Below, one piece after another: positions 9,337-16,919 of a stretch of DNA of 41,328 bases. Origin of the DNA: Aquabacterium sp. (GTDB lineage Bacteria > Pseudomonadota > Gammaproteobacteria > Burkholderiales > Burkholderiaceae_C); the NCBI RefSeq assembly GCF_016234775.1, contig NZ_JACRAH010000030.1, positions 1 through 41,328 of the forward strand, given 5' to 3'. The position numbers and the translations under genes were made by a program. How positions within the stretch are numbered: position 1 is the stretch's first letter; every line of letters starts with the position of its first letter. The notes beneath the pieces are model-generated. The model ran no database searches. It was not told the DNA's origin and saw only the letters and a list, made by a program, of their open reading frames with translations.

Positions 9337-9963
9337 ATGCAGCAAACCATGCCGCAAAAAGTGGGCCGACTGTTCATGGGTGCCGCCATCGTCCTTGGCG
9401 CCCTGCTGAACCTCGGGGGCTGTACCACCACACTGGTTCAGCCATATGACGAAGTCTTGCTGAACGACACCCAAAGCCTGTTCAAAAAGGCTTCGGCCAT
9501 GGTCAATGACGGGATCGCCAAAAGCCCCCGAACGGACCATGACCGCGCCGCCTTCAAGGACAAACCGACCACGCACCCGGCACATGTCGCCCAGTTCGAG
9601 GCGCGCTACGCCGAACTTGGCAGCGACAGTGATGCCCTGATCCTGCGTGCGCTCAGTCGCAGCCAACAGGTATCGGCCACTGGTCAATCTCTGGAGAGCA
9701 AGGTTGAAGAACTGATCGAGAAACACATTCCCAACGCCTGCCCTGATGTGGACGCCGAACTGGGCACCCTGAGCACCGGGCTGACCGTGCGCAACTACCT
9801 TGATCTCAAATGCCTGCTGCTGAAATGGCACGAACAACACGCAGACCTGGACGTCACGGAATCAACCGGCATTCTCAAACGCAGCAACTGGGAACTCCGT
9901 CGTGCCACGCTCTTTGCGGCGGTTCTGGCCATCGAAAAGGCCGAACTGGCCAAGAAGAAATAA
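9337..9963 (+). CDS. Putative lipoprotein, unknown function
   Basis: A 208-aa protein with a lipoprotein signal: charged start, hydrophobic stretch at about 12-26 and lipobox L26-G-G-C29. The frame also opens with GTG at 9331, but GGGAG at 9324-9328 is only two bases from that GTG and eight from the ATG at 9337, so I chose ATG. The mature part is polar, with two cysteines besides the lipid cysteine and a Lys-rich end. Thr at +2 suggests the outer membrane. I do not recognise a family. The 116-aa gene follows 37 bases later and is probably co-transcribed. Confidence 0.65.
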   Translation: MQQTMPQKVGRLFMGAAIVLGALLNLGGCTTTLVQPYDEVLLNDTQSLFKKASAMVNDGIAKSPRTDHDRAAFKDKPTTHPAHVAQFEARYAELGSDSDALILRALSRSQQVSATGQSLESKVEELIEKHIPNACPDVDAELGTLSTGLTVRNYLDLKCLLLKWHEQHADLDVTESTGILKRSNWELRRATLFAAVLAIEKAELAKKK

Positions 9964-10000
9964 GCCGCCAAACTGAAGCACTCAAAACGGGAGCCAACAC

Positions 10001-10351
10001 ATGGGCCAAGTCATCAACGGCGTTGACTTCGGGCAAGTTGCCAAGAACGCGATCGCAGAAGCCAAAATTGCAGCGGCCAATGCAACGATCTGGAACAGCC
10101 TGAACGACATCATCAAGAACATCACCGACAGCCTCAAAGCAGACGTTCAGGTCATCGCGAAAAGAAAGCTCTCCGGCGAGTTCAATGAAAAGGATGCCGC
10201 CATCTTCATGGAGGACCAGAAGATCGTGGCCAGAATGCGCATTCGCTCCATTGCGGTTGTCGGCATGCAACTGGCCGAAGACATCTGGAACGCCATTGCC
10301 AAAGTGTTTCGCACGGCCATCCAGACTGCGCTGGGTTGGACGGTGATCTGA
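10001..10351 (+). CDS. Hypothetical 116-aa protein
   Basis: A small mostly helical protein with no signal peptide and no clear membrane helix. The N-terminal half is Ala/Asn/Ile-rich (residues 10-45) and may be amphipathic. The end (about 90-116) is more hydrophobic. GGGAG precedes the ATG at 10001. It lies 37 bases after the lipoprotein gene, so the two may work together. I do not recognise a family and propose no function. Composition matches the host. Confidence 0.5.
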   Translation: MGQVINGVDFGQVAKNAIAEAKIAAANATIWNSLNDIIKNITDSLKADVQVIAKRKLSGEFNEKDAAIFMEDQKIVARMRIRSIAVVGMQLAEDIWNAIAKVFRTAIQTALGWTVI

Positions 10352-10479
10352 TTGCCGGCTGCTGCAATACCCGGCAGCAAGGCCTCGACATGGCCCCTTC
10401 GGCAGGGGGCTGTCAGCACAACGTCATCTCCCCCTCGTAAGGTAGGGCTCACATGCTTCACCAACGAGGAGACCCCAAC

Positions 10480-11691
10480 ATGTCGCACCCGCTAAGCAAG
10501 CTGCTGGCCCTGTCTGCAGCGCTGTTCATCGCCACGCCAGGCCATGCGCACGAACTCGACGCCGTCAAAGGCCTTGGCTTCGAGCACGGCGCCCGCCACC
10601 AGGCCGCCAAACCCTTGGTCATCGGTCACCGTGGCGCGTCTGGCTATCTGCCAGAACACACCCTGGAGAGCTACGCCCTTGCCATCGAACTGGGCGCAGA
10701 CTTCGTTGAACCCGATCTGGTCGCCACCAAAGATGGCCACCTGATTGCCCGCCACGAACCCAATATCACCAACACCACGGACGTGGCTGAGCACCCCGAG
10801 TTCGCCTCACGCCGGCGCACAGCCGTGGTGGATGGCGCAACAGAAGAAGGCTTCTTCGCCTCTGACTTCACGCTCGCCGAAATCAAACGCCTGCGCGCCA
10901 AGCAAGCCTTCGGAGAACGCCCTCAGCAATTCAACGGCCACCTCCAGATCCCCACACTGGAAGAAGTCATCGCACTGGTCAAGCGCAAGACCCTTGAGCA
11001 GCGCCGCGTGATCGGCATCTACCCGGAAACCAAGCACCCCACCTACCACAAGCAATTGGGCCTGCCGCTGGAAGGTCGTTTGCTCACTGCCCTGACCCTG
11101 GCGGGCTGGAACCACCGTCACGCCCCCGTATTCATCCAGTCCTTTGAGCAAGGCAACCTCAAGGCGCTCAGCAAGCTCACCAAAGTGCGCCTGATCCAGT
11201 TGGTGGATGCCAATGACGTGAACCCTGATGGCACCTTGGACTTCACCGCCCCCTTCGACCGCCCATACGACTGGACCGCCTCCGGCAAGCCAGAACTGCT
11301 GGCCCGCACCTTTGGCTGGCTCACCACCGACGAAGGCCTGCAAGACGTGGCCTCCTACGCCTACGGCATCGGCCCTTGGAAGCGCTACATCGTACCCACG
11401 CTTGCCAACCCGGACGGCAGCGGCCCCGGCGAAGCCAAGCTCAAGTTGGCCGCCCCCACCGATCTGATCGAGCGCGCCCACGCCGCCGGGCTGAAAGTCC
11501 ACACCTGGACCTTCCGCAACGAACAGCGTCGTCTGGCTGGTGACTACGCTGGCAACCCCATCAACGAGTACCTGCAGTTTTTCGACCTCGGTATCGACGG
11601 CGTGTTCTCCGACTTCCCCGACACCGCCGTGGTGGCCCGCGAGTTGGCCAGGATCAAGGCTCGTATCGACCAGCAAGCCCAGAACGACTGA
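10480..11691 (+). CDS. glpQ: Glycerophosphodiester phosphodiesterase, exported
   Basis: A 403-aa GDPD-family enzyme that would hydrolyse glycerophosphodiesters from phospholipid breakdown to glycerol-3-phosphate and an alcohol. The motif HRGASGYLPEHT starts at H50, the metal ligands E77-x-D79 follow, and H92 lies in RHEPN. An N-terminal signal peptide ends near GHAHE, so it acts in the periplasm. The frame opens at 10453, but ACGAGGAG just before 10480 and the position of the signal peptide make 10480 the start. The length fits periplasmic GlpQ. Family assignment is firm; the gene symbol is less so. Confidence 0.85.
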   Translation: MSHPLSKLLALSAALFIATPGHAHELDAVKGLGFEHGARHQAAKPLVIGHRGASGYLPEHTLESYALAIELGADFVEPDLVATKDGHLIARHEPNITNTTDVAEHPEFASRRRTAVVDGATEEGFFASDFTLAEIKRLRAKQAFGERPQQFNGHLQIPTLEEVIALVKRKTLEQRRVIGIYPETKHPTYHKQLGLPLEGRLLTALTLAGWNHRHAPVFIQSFEQGNLKALSKLTKVRLIQLVDANDVNPDGTLDFTAPFDRPYDWTASGKPELLARTFGWLTTDEGLQDVASYAYGIGPWKRYIVPTLANPDGSGPGEAKLKLAAPTDLIERAHAAGLKVHTWTFRNEQRRLAGDYAGNPINEYLQFFDLGIDGVFSDFPDTAVVARELARIKARIDQQAQND

Positions 11692-11708
11692 GGCTGAGCA
11701 TGGGAGCG

Positions 11709-11760
11709 CCATGCGCCTGTTAACCTTGCGGTTGCACTGCAACGAAGGACAGGCGCATGG
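11709..11760 (+). promoter_or_regulatory. Perfect 12-bp dyad covering the start codon of the next gene
   Basis: CCATGCGCCTGT at 11709-11720 is the exact reverse complement of ACAGGCGCATGG at 11749-11760. The right arm contains the ATG (11757-11759) and directly follows the ribosome site GAAGG (11744-11748). A second small stem GTTGC/GCAAC lies in the loop at 11731-11743. In mRNA this would bury the start codon. An operator role is also possible. No T-run follows, so it is not a typical terminator. Confidence 0.6.
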
Positions 11761-12656
11761 GCACCGAAAATCTCAACATGTCGCGTGACGAGGGTTTCGA
11801 CCTGCTGAACTACATCCAGCTGGAAGACCATCCTCAACCGGACGAACTGACCGACGCTTTCCGACGCCTGTTCATGGCCTTGCGCCAGGCCCCGGAGGTG
11901 GCGGATTGGTCTGCTGCCATCGACGCCTACATGGTCGAAGCCAAAGGCCTCATCGGGCCTGGCCTGCTGCATGGCTGGAACGCCGCTGGCGCCCTCTTTG
12001 TGGGCGAAGCACTGGCCGCCGGGCTGCGCGCAAAGGGGCGTGAGGGTGGCCTTCCCATTCTGGGATTCGTCATCCAGCTCTCCATGAGCGAAGCCCAATG
12101 GCAGGGGGCGCAGCAAGCCATGAAGGCCGACCGCCCGGCTGGCGAAAAAAGCGCCGTGCTGCGTGTGGCCGACTTTCCCCTCACCGTGCTCGAGTACCTC
12201 TTCAAACGGGGCGACCGCGACCTCCTGCGCGAGATCTATCAAGGCGCCCGCTTCGCGATTGACAGCGCCGCACAGAACGCCATGCGCGAAGCCACCAGCA
12301 TTGAAGACTGGCAAGCCCGCCTGGGTGTGTTGGCCGCTTACCTGACGCTGCGCCGCTGGCTGCCGCTTACCACCAAGGCTGAAGGCGATGTAGCACCCTC
12401 ACTTCAAGACATTCACCCCATGGTGACTTGGCTGTTCAACGCCGAAGAAATCAGCACACTCCACCAGCGCGAGCTCTTTGCGGCCGACTGTTTCTCCCAC
12501 CTGTTCGCCTCGCACTTCGGCGGCATGATCACGCCGGAACATCAAAAAGAAGTGGCCGACGAATACGCCCGACGTTCTGAAGAAAGCCGTCTGGACGCGC
12601 GCCAGTGGCTGGCCCTGGGCAAGAGCCGCTTCGAGATAGCGCCATACCTGAACTGA
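11757..12656 (+). CDS. Hypothetical 299-aa protein
   Basis: A soluble, mostly helical protein without signal peptide or membrane helix. It has many Trp and Leu residues and an acidic start. I do not recognise a domain. GAAGG lies eight bases before the ATG, and both sit in or next to a strong dyad (11709-11760). The GDSL esterase gene starts four bases after its stop, so the two are surely co-transcribed and perhaps coupled. Its context among lipid hydrolases is the only hint to its role. Confidence 0.6.
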   Translation: MGTENLNMSRDEGFDLLNYIQLEDHPQPDELTDAFRRLFMALRQAPEVADWSAAIDAYMVEAKGLIGPGLLHGWNAAGALFVGEALAAGLRAKGREGGLPILGFVIQLSMSEAQWQGAQQAMKADRPAGEKSAVLRVADFPLTVLEYLFKRGDRDLLREIYQGARFAIDSAAQNAMREATSIEDWQARLGVLAAYLTLRRWLPLTTKAEGDVAPSLQDIHPMVTWLFNAEEISTLHQRELFAADCFSHLFASHFGGMITPEHQKEVADEYARRSEESRLDARQWLALGKSRFEIAPYLN

Positions 12657-12660
12657 GCCG

Positions 12661-13395
12661 ATGAGCACCACGCAAACCAGCTCCAGAAGCGGCCGGTGGC
12701 CATGGGCCAGGCGCCTGTTGATCGCATACCTCGTCGTCCTCCACCTGGCCATCGCCATCATGCTGGCCCGCGTCGGCCTGCCCATGCCTGTGCGCATCCA
12801 ACTGGGCCTGAAACCGGCCAACACGCCATCCCATCAGGCCATGCTGTTCTTCCAGAAAAGCATCGATGCCCAACTGCCCGAAGGCAGCACCGTCTTCCTG
12901 GGCGACAGCATCACGCAGGGGCTCGCCAACATGGCTGTCGTGCCCTTGAGTGCCAACTACGGCATCAGCGGCCAGACCACCGCGCAACTTCTCGGCGCCC
13001 TTGGCAACTACGGCTCGTTGCCGCGCGTAAAGGCCATCGTGCTCACCATCGGCATCAACGACTTCCTGCGGCACGAGGAAGTCGGCATCGAGCAACGCCT
13101 CACCCAGATCGTACAAGCCTTGCCGCCACATGTGCCCCTGCTGTGGAACGCCATCATGCCGGTCGCCCCAGGGCTGGTGGATGCCACTGCGCTGGCCCGC
13201 ACCAATCTCTCGATCCAAGGGTTGTGCGCGCAACGGCCCCGCTGCACCTACCTCGATAGCTGGCCAGTCATGTCTGATGGGCAAGGTGGCATCCAGCCCA
13301 CTTACTACATCCCGGATGGCGTGCACCTTAGCGCGCAAGGGTATTTGGCCTGGATCAAGGCCATGAAGCATGCGCTGACCTCCGCCGCGCACTGA
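12661..13395 (+). CDS. SGNH/GDSL-family hydrolase, membrane-anchored
   Basis: A 244-aa esterase/lipase-like protein. The four SGNH landmarks are visible: the catalytic Ser in GDSITQG (S83), a glycine in NYGISG, the Asn in GIND (N133) and the Asp-His pair in DGVHLS (D219, H222). One hydrophobic segment at about 19-38 after a basic start is an anchor or uncleaved signal, so the catalytic domain should face the periplasm. The substrate is unknown; acyl or acetyl esters of lipids or glycans are typical. The start lies four bases after the previous stop. Confidence 0.8.
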   Translation: MSTTQTSSRSGRWPWARRLLIAYLVVLHLAIAIMLARVGLPMPVRIQLGLKPANTPSHQAMLFFQKSIDAQLPEGSTVFLGDSITQGLANMAVVPLSANYGISGQTTAQLLGALGNYGSLPRVKAIVLTIGINDFLRHEEVGIEQRLTQIVQALPPHVPLLWNAIMPVAPGLVDATALARTNLSIQGLCAQRPRCTYLDSWPVMSDGQGGIQPTYYIPDGVHLSAQGYLAWIKAMKHALTSAAH

Positions 13396-13523
13396 CACCA
13401 CAGCTCCCCCCTAGAACGTGGCTTGCGTATGGACAGCCGCCCTCGCCGCTCCTATTCTGGAAACAGCACGCGTGCGAGTGAAACAGCACGTGATGTCTTC
13501 TCAGGATCAACAGGAGTACGAGC

Positions 13524-14672
13524 ATGAGAAAGAACATCATCTTCTGCGCCGATGGCACTTGGAATTCGCCCGGCCAGGACGAAAACCGCGACGGCACCCC
13601 CGACTGCACCAATGTGTACAAAACCTTTCTGGCCTTGTCGGGCGGGTTGTCCACCAAATCACTGCTGGATGCGGGTGAGCAGGAAAAAGTGCTGGAAACC
13701 GTCAAGGGTGTGCAGCAAGTTGCCAAGTACATCCACGGCGTGGGTGACTCGAAAAACCCGATCCAGAAACTGCTTGGCGGCGCCACGGGTGCCGGCACCA
13801 TCGCCCGCATCGTGCGGGGCTACACCTTCATCTCCCGCAACTACGAACCGGGCGACCAGATCTTCATCATCGGCTTCAGCCGCGGCGCCTATACGGCACG
13901 CGCCCTGGCCGGCCTGATCTGTTCGCAAGGCGTACTCAAGAACATCAACTACCAGGACGTCGATAACCGCGAGAAAGCCTACCGACGGGCCGCCCAGGTC
14001 TGGTACCGCTACGCGGAGGGCCGCAAGTCCACCCACACGCTGGCCAGGCTGATGAGCGCCGTGGCCGACCTGCCCGGCTTCATCACCCATGACAACATTG
14101 AGGCACACGACCTGCAGCCTGTGGACACGCTGGCAGCCGTCGCCGTTTGGGACACCGTGGGTGCCCTGGGCATCCCGGACATCTTTGGCGATGGCGACAA
14201 GCACGATGCCTTCCAGTTCTCGGATCTGAAGCTCAACCCCAAGATTCAAAAGGCCTTCCATGCCGTGTCGCTGGATGAGCGGCGCGCGCCCTTCATCCCC
14301 ACCTTGTGGACCGAAGACTCGCCCCGTGTCGAGCAGGTGCTCTTCCCCGGCGCCCATGCTGACGTAGGGGGTGGCTACCCGGAGAGCGGCCTGTCTGACA
14401 TCGCCCTGAACTGGATGCTCGGCAAACTCAAGGACTGCGGCGTGAAGCTGGACATGCCAGCCCTCCAACCCAACGCCGGCGCCACCGCGCACGAGCCCTG
14501 GAAGAGCGTGGTCTACATCAACAAGCGCGAGCCCCGCCCGTTCGATGGCATGCACATCAAGCTGAAGGAAGACCCCGCCATTGGCCAACGTTGTGCACTG
14601 CCGGCCGTCAAGCCAGACCCGGAAAAAGCTGCTGAGAAGTACGCGCCGAGCAACAGGCCGAAGCGAACCTGA
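13524..14672 (+). CDS. DUF2235-family alpha/beta hydrolase
   Basis: A 382-aa protein with the marks of DUF2235, a family that includes type VI phospholipase effectors of the Tle1 kind. It has the start strand FCADGTWN at 7-14, the nucleophile elbow GFSRGAYTARA with S119, a DTVGALG segment and FPGAHADVGGGY with the likely acid and His. No signal peptide or membrane helix is seen. There is no VgrG, PAAR or other secretion gene nearby, so an effector role is not supported by context. AGGAG precedes the ATG. A small perfect dyad (14663-14679) spans its stop codon. Confidence 0.8.
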   Translation: MRKNIIFCADGTWNSPGQDENRDGTPDCTNVYKTFLALSGGLSTKSLLDAGEQEKVLETVKGVQQVAKYIHGVGDSKNPIQKLLGGATGAGTIARIVRGYTFISRNYEPGDQIFIIGFSRGAYTARALAGLICSQGVLKNINYQDVDNREKAYRRAAQVWYRYAEGRKSTHTLARLMSAVADLPGFITHDNIEAHDLQPVDTLAAVAVWDTVGALGIPDIFGDGDKHDAFQFSDLKLNPKIQKAFHAVSLDERRAPFIPTLWTEDSPRVEQVLFPGAHADVGGGYPESGLSDIALNWMLGKLKDCGVKLDMPALQPNAGATAHEPWKSVVYINKREPRPFDGMHIKLKEDPAIGQRCALPAVKPDPEKAAEKYAPSNRPKRT

Positions 14673-14679
14673 GGTTCGC
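14663..14679 (+). repeat. Inverted repeat over the DUF2235 stop codon
   Basis: GCGAACC-TGA-GGTTCGC is a perfect 7-bp stem with the stop codon as loop. No T-run follows, so termination would need another factor. It may only stabilise the mRNA end. Confidence 0.45.
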
Positions 14680-14777
14680 GCCTGAGTCGATACACAAGTT
14701 GTTGCATTAGCGCGCCTTAAGTACCCTCAAGAAACCATCGTTTGTCAGCCCGCCTGCCGCTGCCTACAGTGCACGGC

Positions 14778-15557
14778 ATGCAGCAAACACCAACTGACCG
14801 AGCCCAACTGGCGCCACCTTGTGCGCTGGTGGTGGGCGTTGGCGAGCTTGAGGGCATTGGCGGTGCGGTCGCCGTGCGCTTTGCGCAAGAAGGCCGCCAC
14901 GTCTACGTCGTCGGGCGCACACAAACCAAGCTGGACGCCGTGGTGGCGCACATCCGCCGCCAGGGTGGCCAGGCCACGGCGGTGGTCAACAGCCTGGGTG
15001 GCGAGGCCGATGTCAACGCGATCTTCACGCAGATCCAGCGCAGCGGCCACCGGCTGGATGCCGTGGTCTACAACGCGGCCTACCTCAACATGCCCCGGCG
15101 CTGGCTGGGCACCCCACCCAGCTACATCGAAGGCAACTGGCGCCTGACCTGCCTGGCCGGCATCCTGGTGGGGCAAGCCGCTGCCCGGATGATGTTGCCC
15201 CACGAGCGCGGCACCGTGATCTACACCGGCGCCACCGCCTCGCTGCGTGGCAAGCCCCTGTTTGCCGCCTTTGCGTCTGCCAAAGCCGCGCTGCGTGCCT
15301 TTGCCGGCAGCCTGGCGCTGGAAGTGGCGCCACTGGGCATCCACGTGGCGCATGTGGTGATTGACGGCATGGTGGAAGGCCAGCGCGCCAAGGGCGCCTT
15401 GGGTGGCCTGGGCCGCATCGTGATGGGGGTGGTCAAACGCCGCAACGGCGTGCTGAACCCCACGCAGATTGCCGAGAACTACTGGCAGATCCACCAGCAG
15501 CCCAGCGGGGCCTGGAGCCACGAGCTGGAACTGCGGCCTTTCAAAGAACCCTTCTGA
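14778..15557 (+). CDS. SDR-family protein with Phe in place of the catalytic Tyr
   Basis: A 259-aa classical short-chain dehydrogenase fold: nucleotide-binding GVGELEGIGGAVA near the start, a basic residue in VVGRTQ suggesting NADP, and NAAYLN at the end of strand 4. The YxxxK site reads F165-A-S-A-K169, so the catalytic Tyr is Phe. I recall a branch of bacterial SDRs with this change, whose chemistry is unclear. The frame opens at a TTG at 14742; the ATG at 14778 is better placed relative to the fold. It is followed after 21 bases by a shorter SDR-like gene and then a GST, forming a likely operon. Confidence 0.75.
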   Translation: MQQTPTDRAQLAPPCALVVGVGELEGIGGAVAVRFAQEGRHVYVVGRTQTKLDAVVAHIRRQGGQATAVVNSLGGEADVNAIFTQIQRSGHRLDAVVYNAAYLNMPRRWLGTPPSYIEGNWRLTCLAGILVGQAAARMMLPHERGTVIYTGATASLRGKPLFAAFASAKAALRAFAGSLALEVAPLGIHVAHVVIDGMVEGQRAKGALGGLGRIVMGVVKRRNGVLNPTQIAENYWQIHQQPSGAWSHELELRPFKEPF

Positions 15558-15578
15558 GCGCACGCGCCAGCACCCGCC

Positions 15579-16193
15579 ATGCCCCAAAAGACCCCACAAC
15601 CCTGCGCGCTGCTCTTTTGCAGTGAACAACACCTTGACGTGGCCCAGGCCCTGGCCCGCCAGTGCGAACAAGCCGGCCTGGCCGTGCATCTGTGTACAGA
15701 AGGGCTGGCGCAAAGCGAGGCTGTGTTCCAGCGCGCACGCCAAAGCGGGCACCAGCCCGTGCTGGTGGTGCATGGTGGCGGCACCTTGCTGAACCGATCT
15801 GCGCTGAGCAGCACCGCTGCCGATTTTGAAAGCGCCTGGCGCAGCGTGTGCTTCACCGGCGCGGTGATCGGCCAGCAAGCCATGACGGCCATGCTGCCGC
15901 AAGGCCAAGGCACCGTGATCTTTCTGGGGCATGCCTCAGCTGCCGAGCGCCTGAGTGGCGCTGCCGCCTACGGTGCGGCCAGCGCCGGTCTGCGCTCGCT
16001 GGCGCAATCCATGGCACGTGAAGGCGGGCCCAAAGGCCTGCATGTGGCCCACGTGCTACTGCACGGTGACATGCAAGGCCACGGCCGCCCCCAAGCCCAA
16101 GACGTGGCCGCCGCCTGCTGGCAACTGCACCAGCAAGACCCCAGCACCTGGACGCACGAACTCGATCTGCGCCCCAGCCACACACCCTCATGA
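15579..16193 (+). CDS. Degenerate SDR-like protein
   Basis: A 204-aa protein that aligns with the second half of the preceding SDR (GLRSLAQSMAREGGPKGLHVAHV). The N-terminal glycine-rich motif is not recognisable. At the catalytic site Tyr is kept (Y131) but Lys is Ser (S135), the reverse of its neighbour. It may have lost cofactor binding and serve as a partner or binding protein. Its stop overlaps the GST start in ATGA at 16190-16193, so the two are translationally coupled. Confidence 0.65.
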   Translation: MPQKTPQPCALLFCSEQHLDVAQALARQCEQAGLAVHLCTEGLAQSEAVFQRARQSGHQPVLVVHGGGTLLNRSALSSTAADFESAWRSVCFTGAVIGQQAMTAMLPQGQGTVIFLGHASAAERLSGAAAYGAASAGLRSLAQSMAREGGPKGLHVAHVLLHGDMQGHGRPQAQDVAAACWQLHQQDPSTWTHELDLRPSHTPS

Positions 16194-16918
16194 GCCCACA
16201 CATGCCGCCCACCCCAGTCAAACCAAGCCCCATCGTGCTGCACCAGTGGGAGGCCTCGCCCTTTTGCCGCAAGGTGGCCCACATGCTCAAGTTCAAGGGC
16301 CTGCCCTACGAGGTGGCCAACTACAACGGGCTGAAGGGCATCATGGCGCTGCGCCTGAGCCAGGTGGGCAAGCTGCCCGTGCTGGATGTCAAAGGCCAGC
16401 GCGTTCAAGACAGCACCCGCATTGCCCGCTTTCTGGATGAGCACTACCCCGGCACCCCGGCGCTCTACCCTGCCGACCCACGCAGCCGCGCCCTGGTGGA
16501 GCTGTGGGAAGACTGGGCCGACGAGGTGCTCTACTGGTTTGAAGGCTACTTCCGCATCAATGACCCGAAGGCGCTGGATCACTTCATTGCCCTGATGTGC
16601 GAAGGCCGCCCCACATGGGAACGCACACCGCTCAAGCTGCTGCTCAAGGTGGCCGGCAGCATGAGCATCAAAGCCCAAGGCCTGGGCCGCATGAGCCCCG
16701 AGAACGTGAAAGCCGAGTTCCTGCGCCACCTGGACCGCATCGACACCACCCTGGCTGAAACCGGCTGGCTGGTAGGCCCCACCCAAACCGTGGCCGACAT
16801 GGCCGTTGGATCCCAGATGCTGGAGGTGGTGCGCACCAGCCCCTTGCGTGACGAGATCCTGCGCAGGCCCCACATGGCGCGGTGGATAGCGGCATTGCGG
16901 CCGCAACACGGCTTGTGA
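16190..16918 (+). CDS. Glutathione S-transferase-like protein
   Basis: A 242-aa cytosolic protein. The N-terminal thioredoxin-like part has ASPFCRKVAHMLKFKGL and the cis-Pro segment GKLPVL, then QDSTRIARFLDEHYPG that would bind the glutathione gamma-glutamyl group. The helical C-terminal domain includes the usual V-A-D-M-A segment. The start shares ATGA with the upstream stop; an ATG at 16202 is a second option. With the SDR pair it may act in detoxifying or reducing an unknown compound. The family is sure; the substrate is not. Confidence 0.8.
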   Translation: MSPHMPPTPVKPSPIVLHQWEASPFCRKVAHMLKFKGLPYEVANYNGLKGIMALRLSQVGKLPVLDVKGQRVQDSTRIARFLDEHYPGTPALYPADPRSRALVELWEDWADEVLYWFEGYFRINDPKALDHFIALMCEGRPTWERTPLKLLLKVAGSMSIKAQGLGRMSPENVKAEFLRHLDRIDTTLAETGWLVGPTQTVADMAVGSQMLEVVRTSPLRDEILRRPHMARWIAALRPQHGL

Positions 16919-16919
16919 T

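Noticed and set aside
13524..14672. Type VI secretion phospholipase effector
   Set aside because: The DUF2235 fold fits, but there is no VgrG, PAAR, chaperone or immunity gene nearby.
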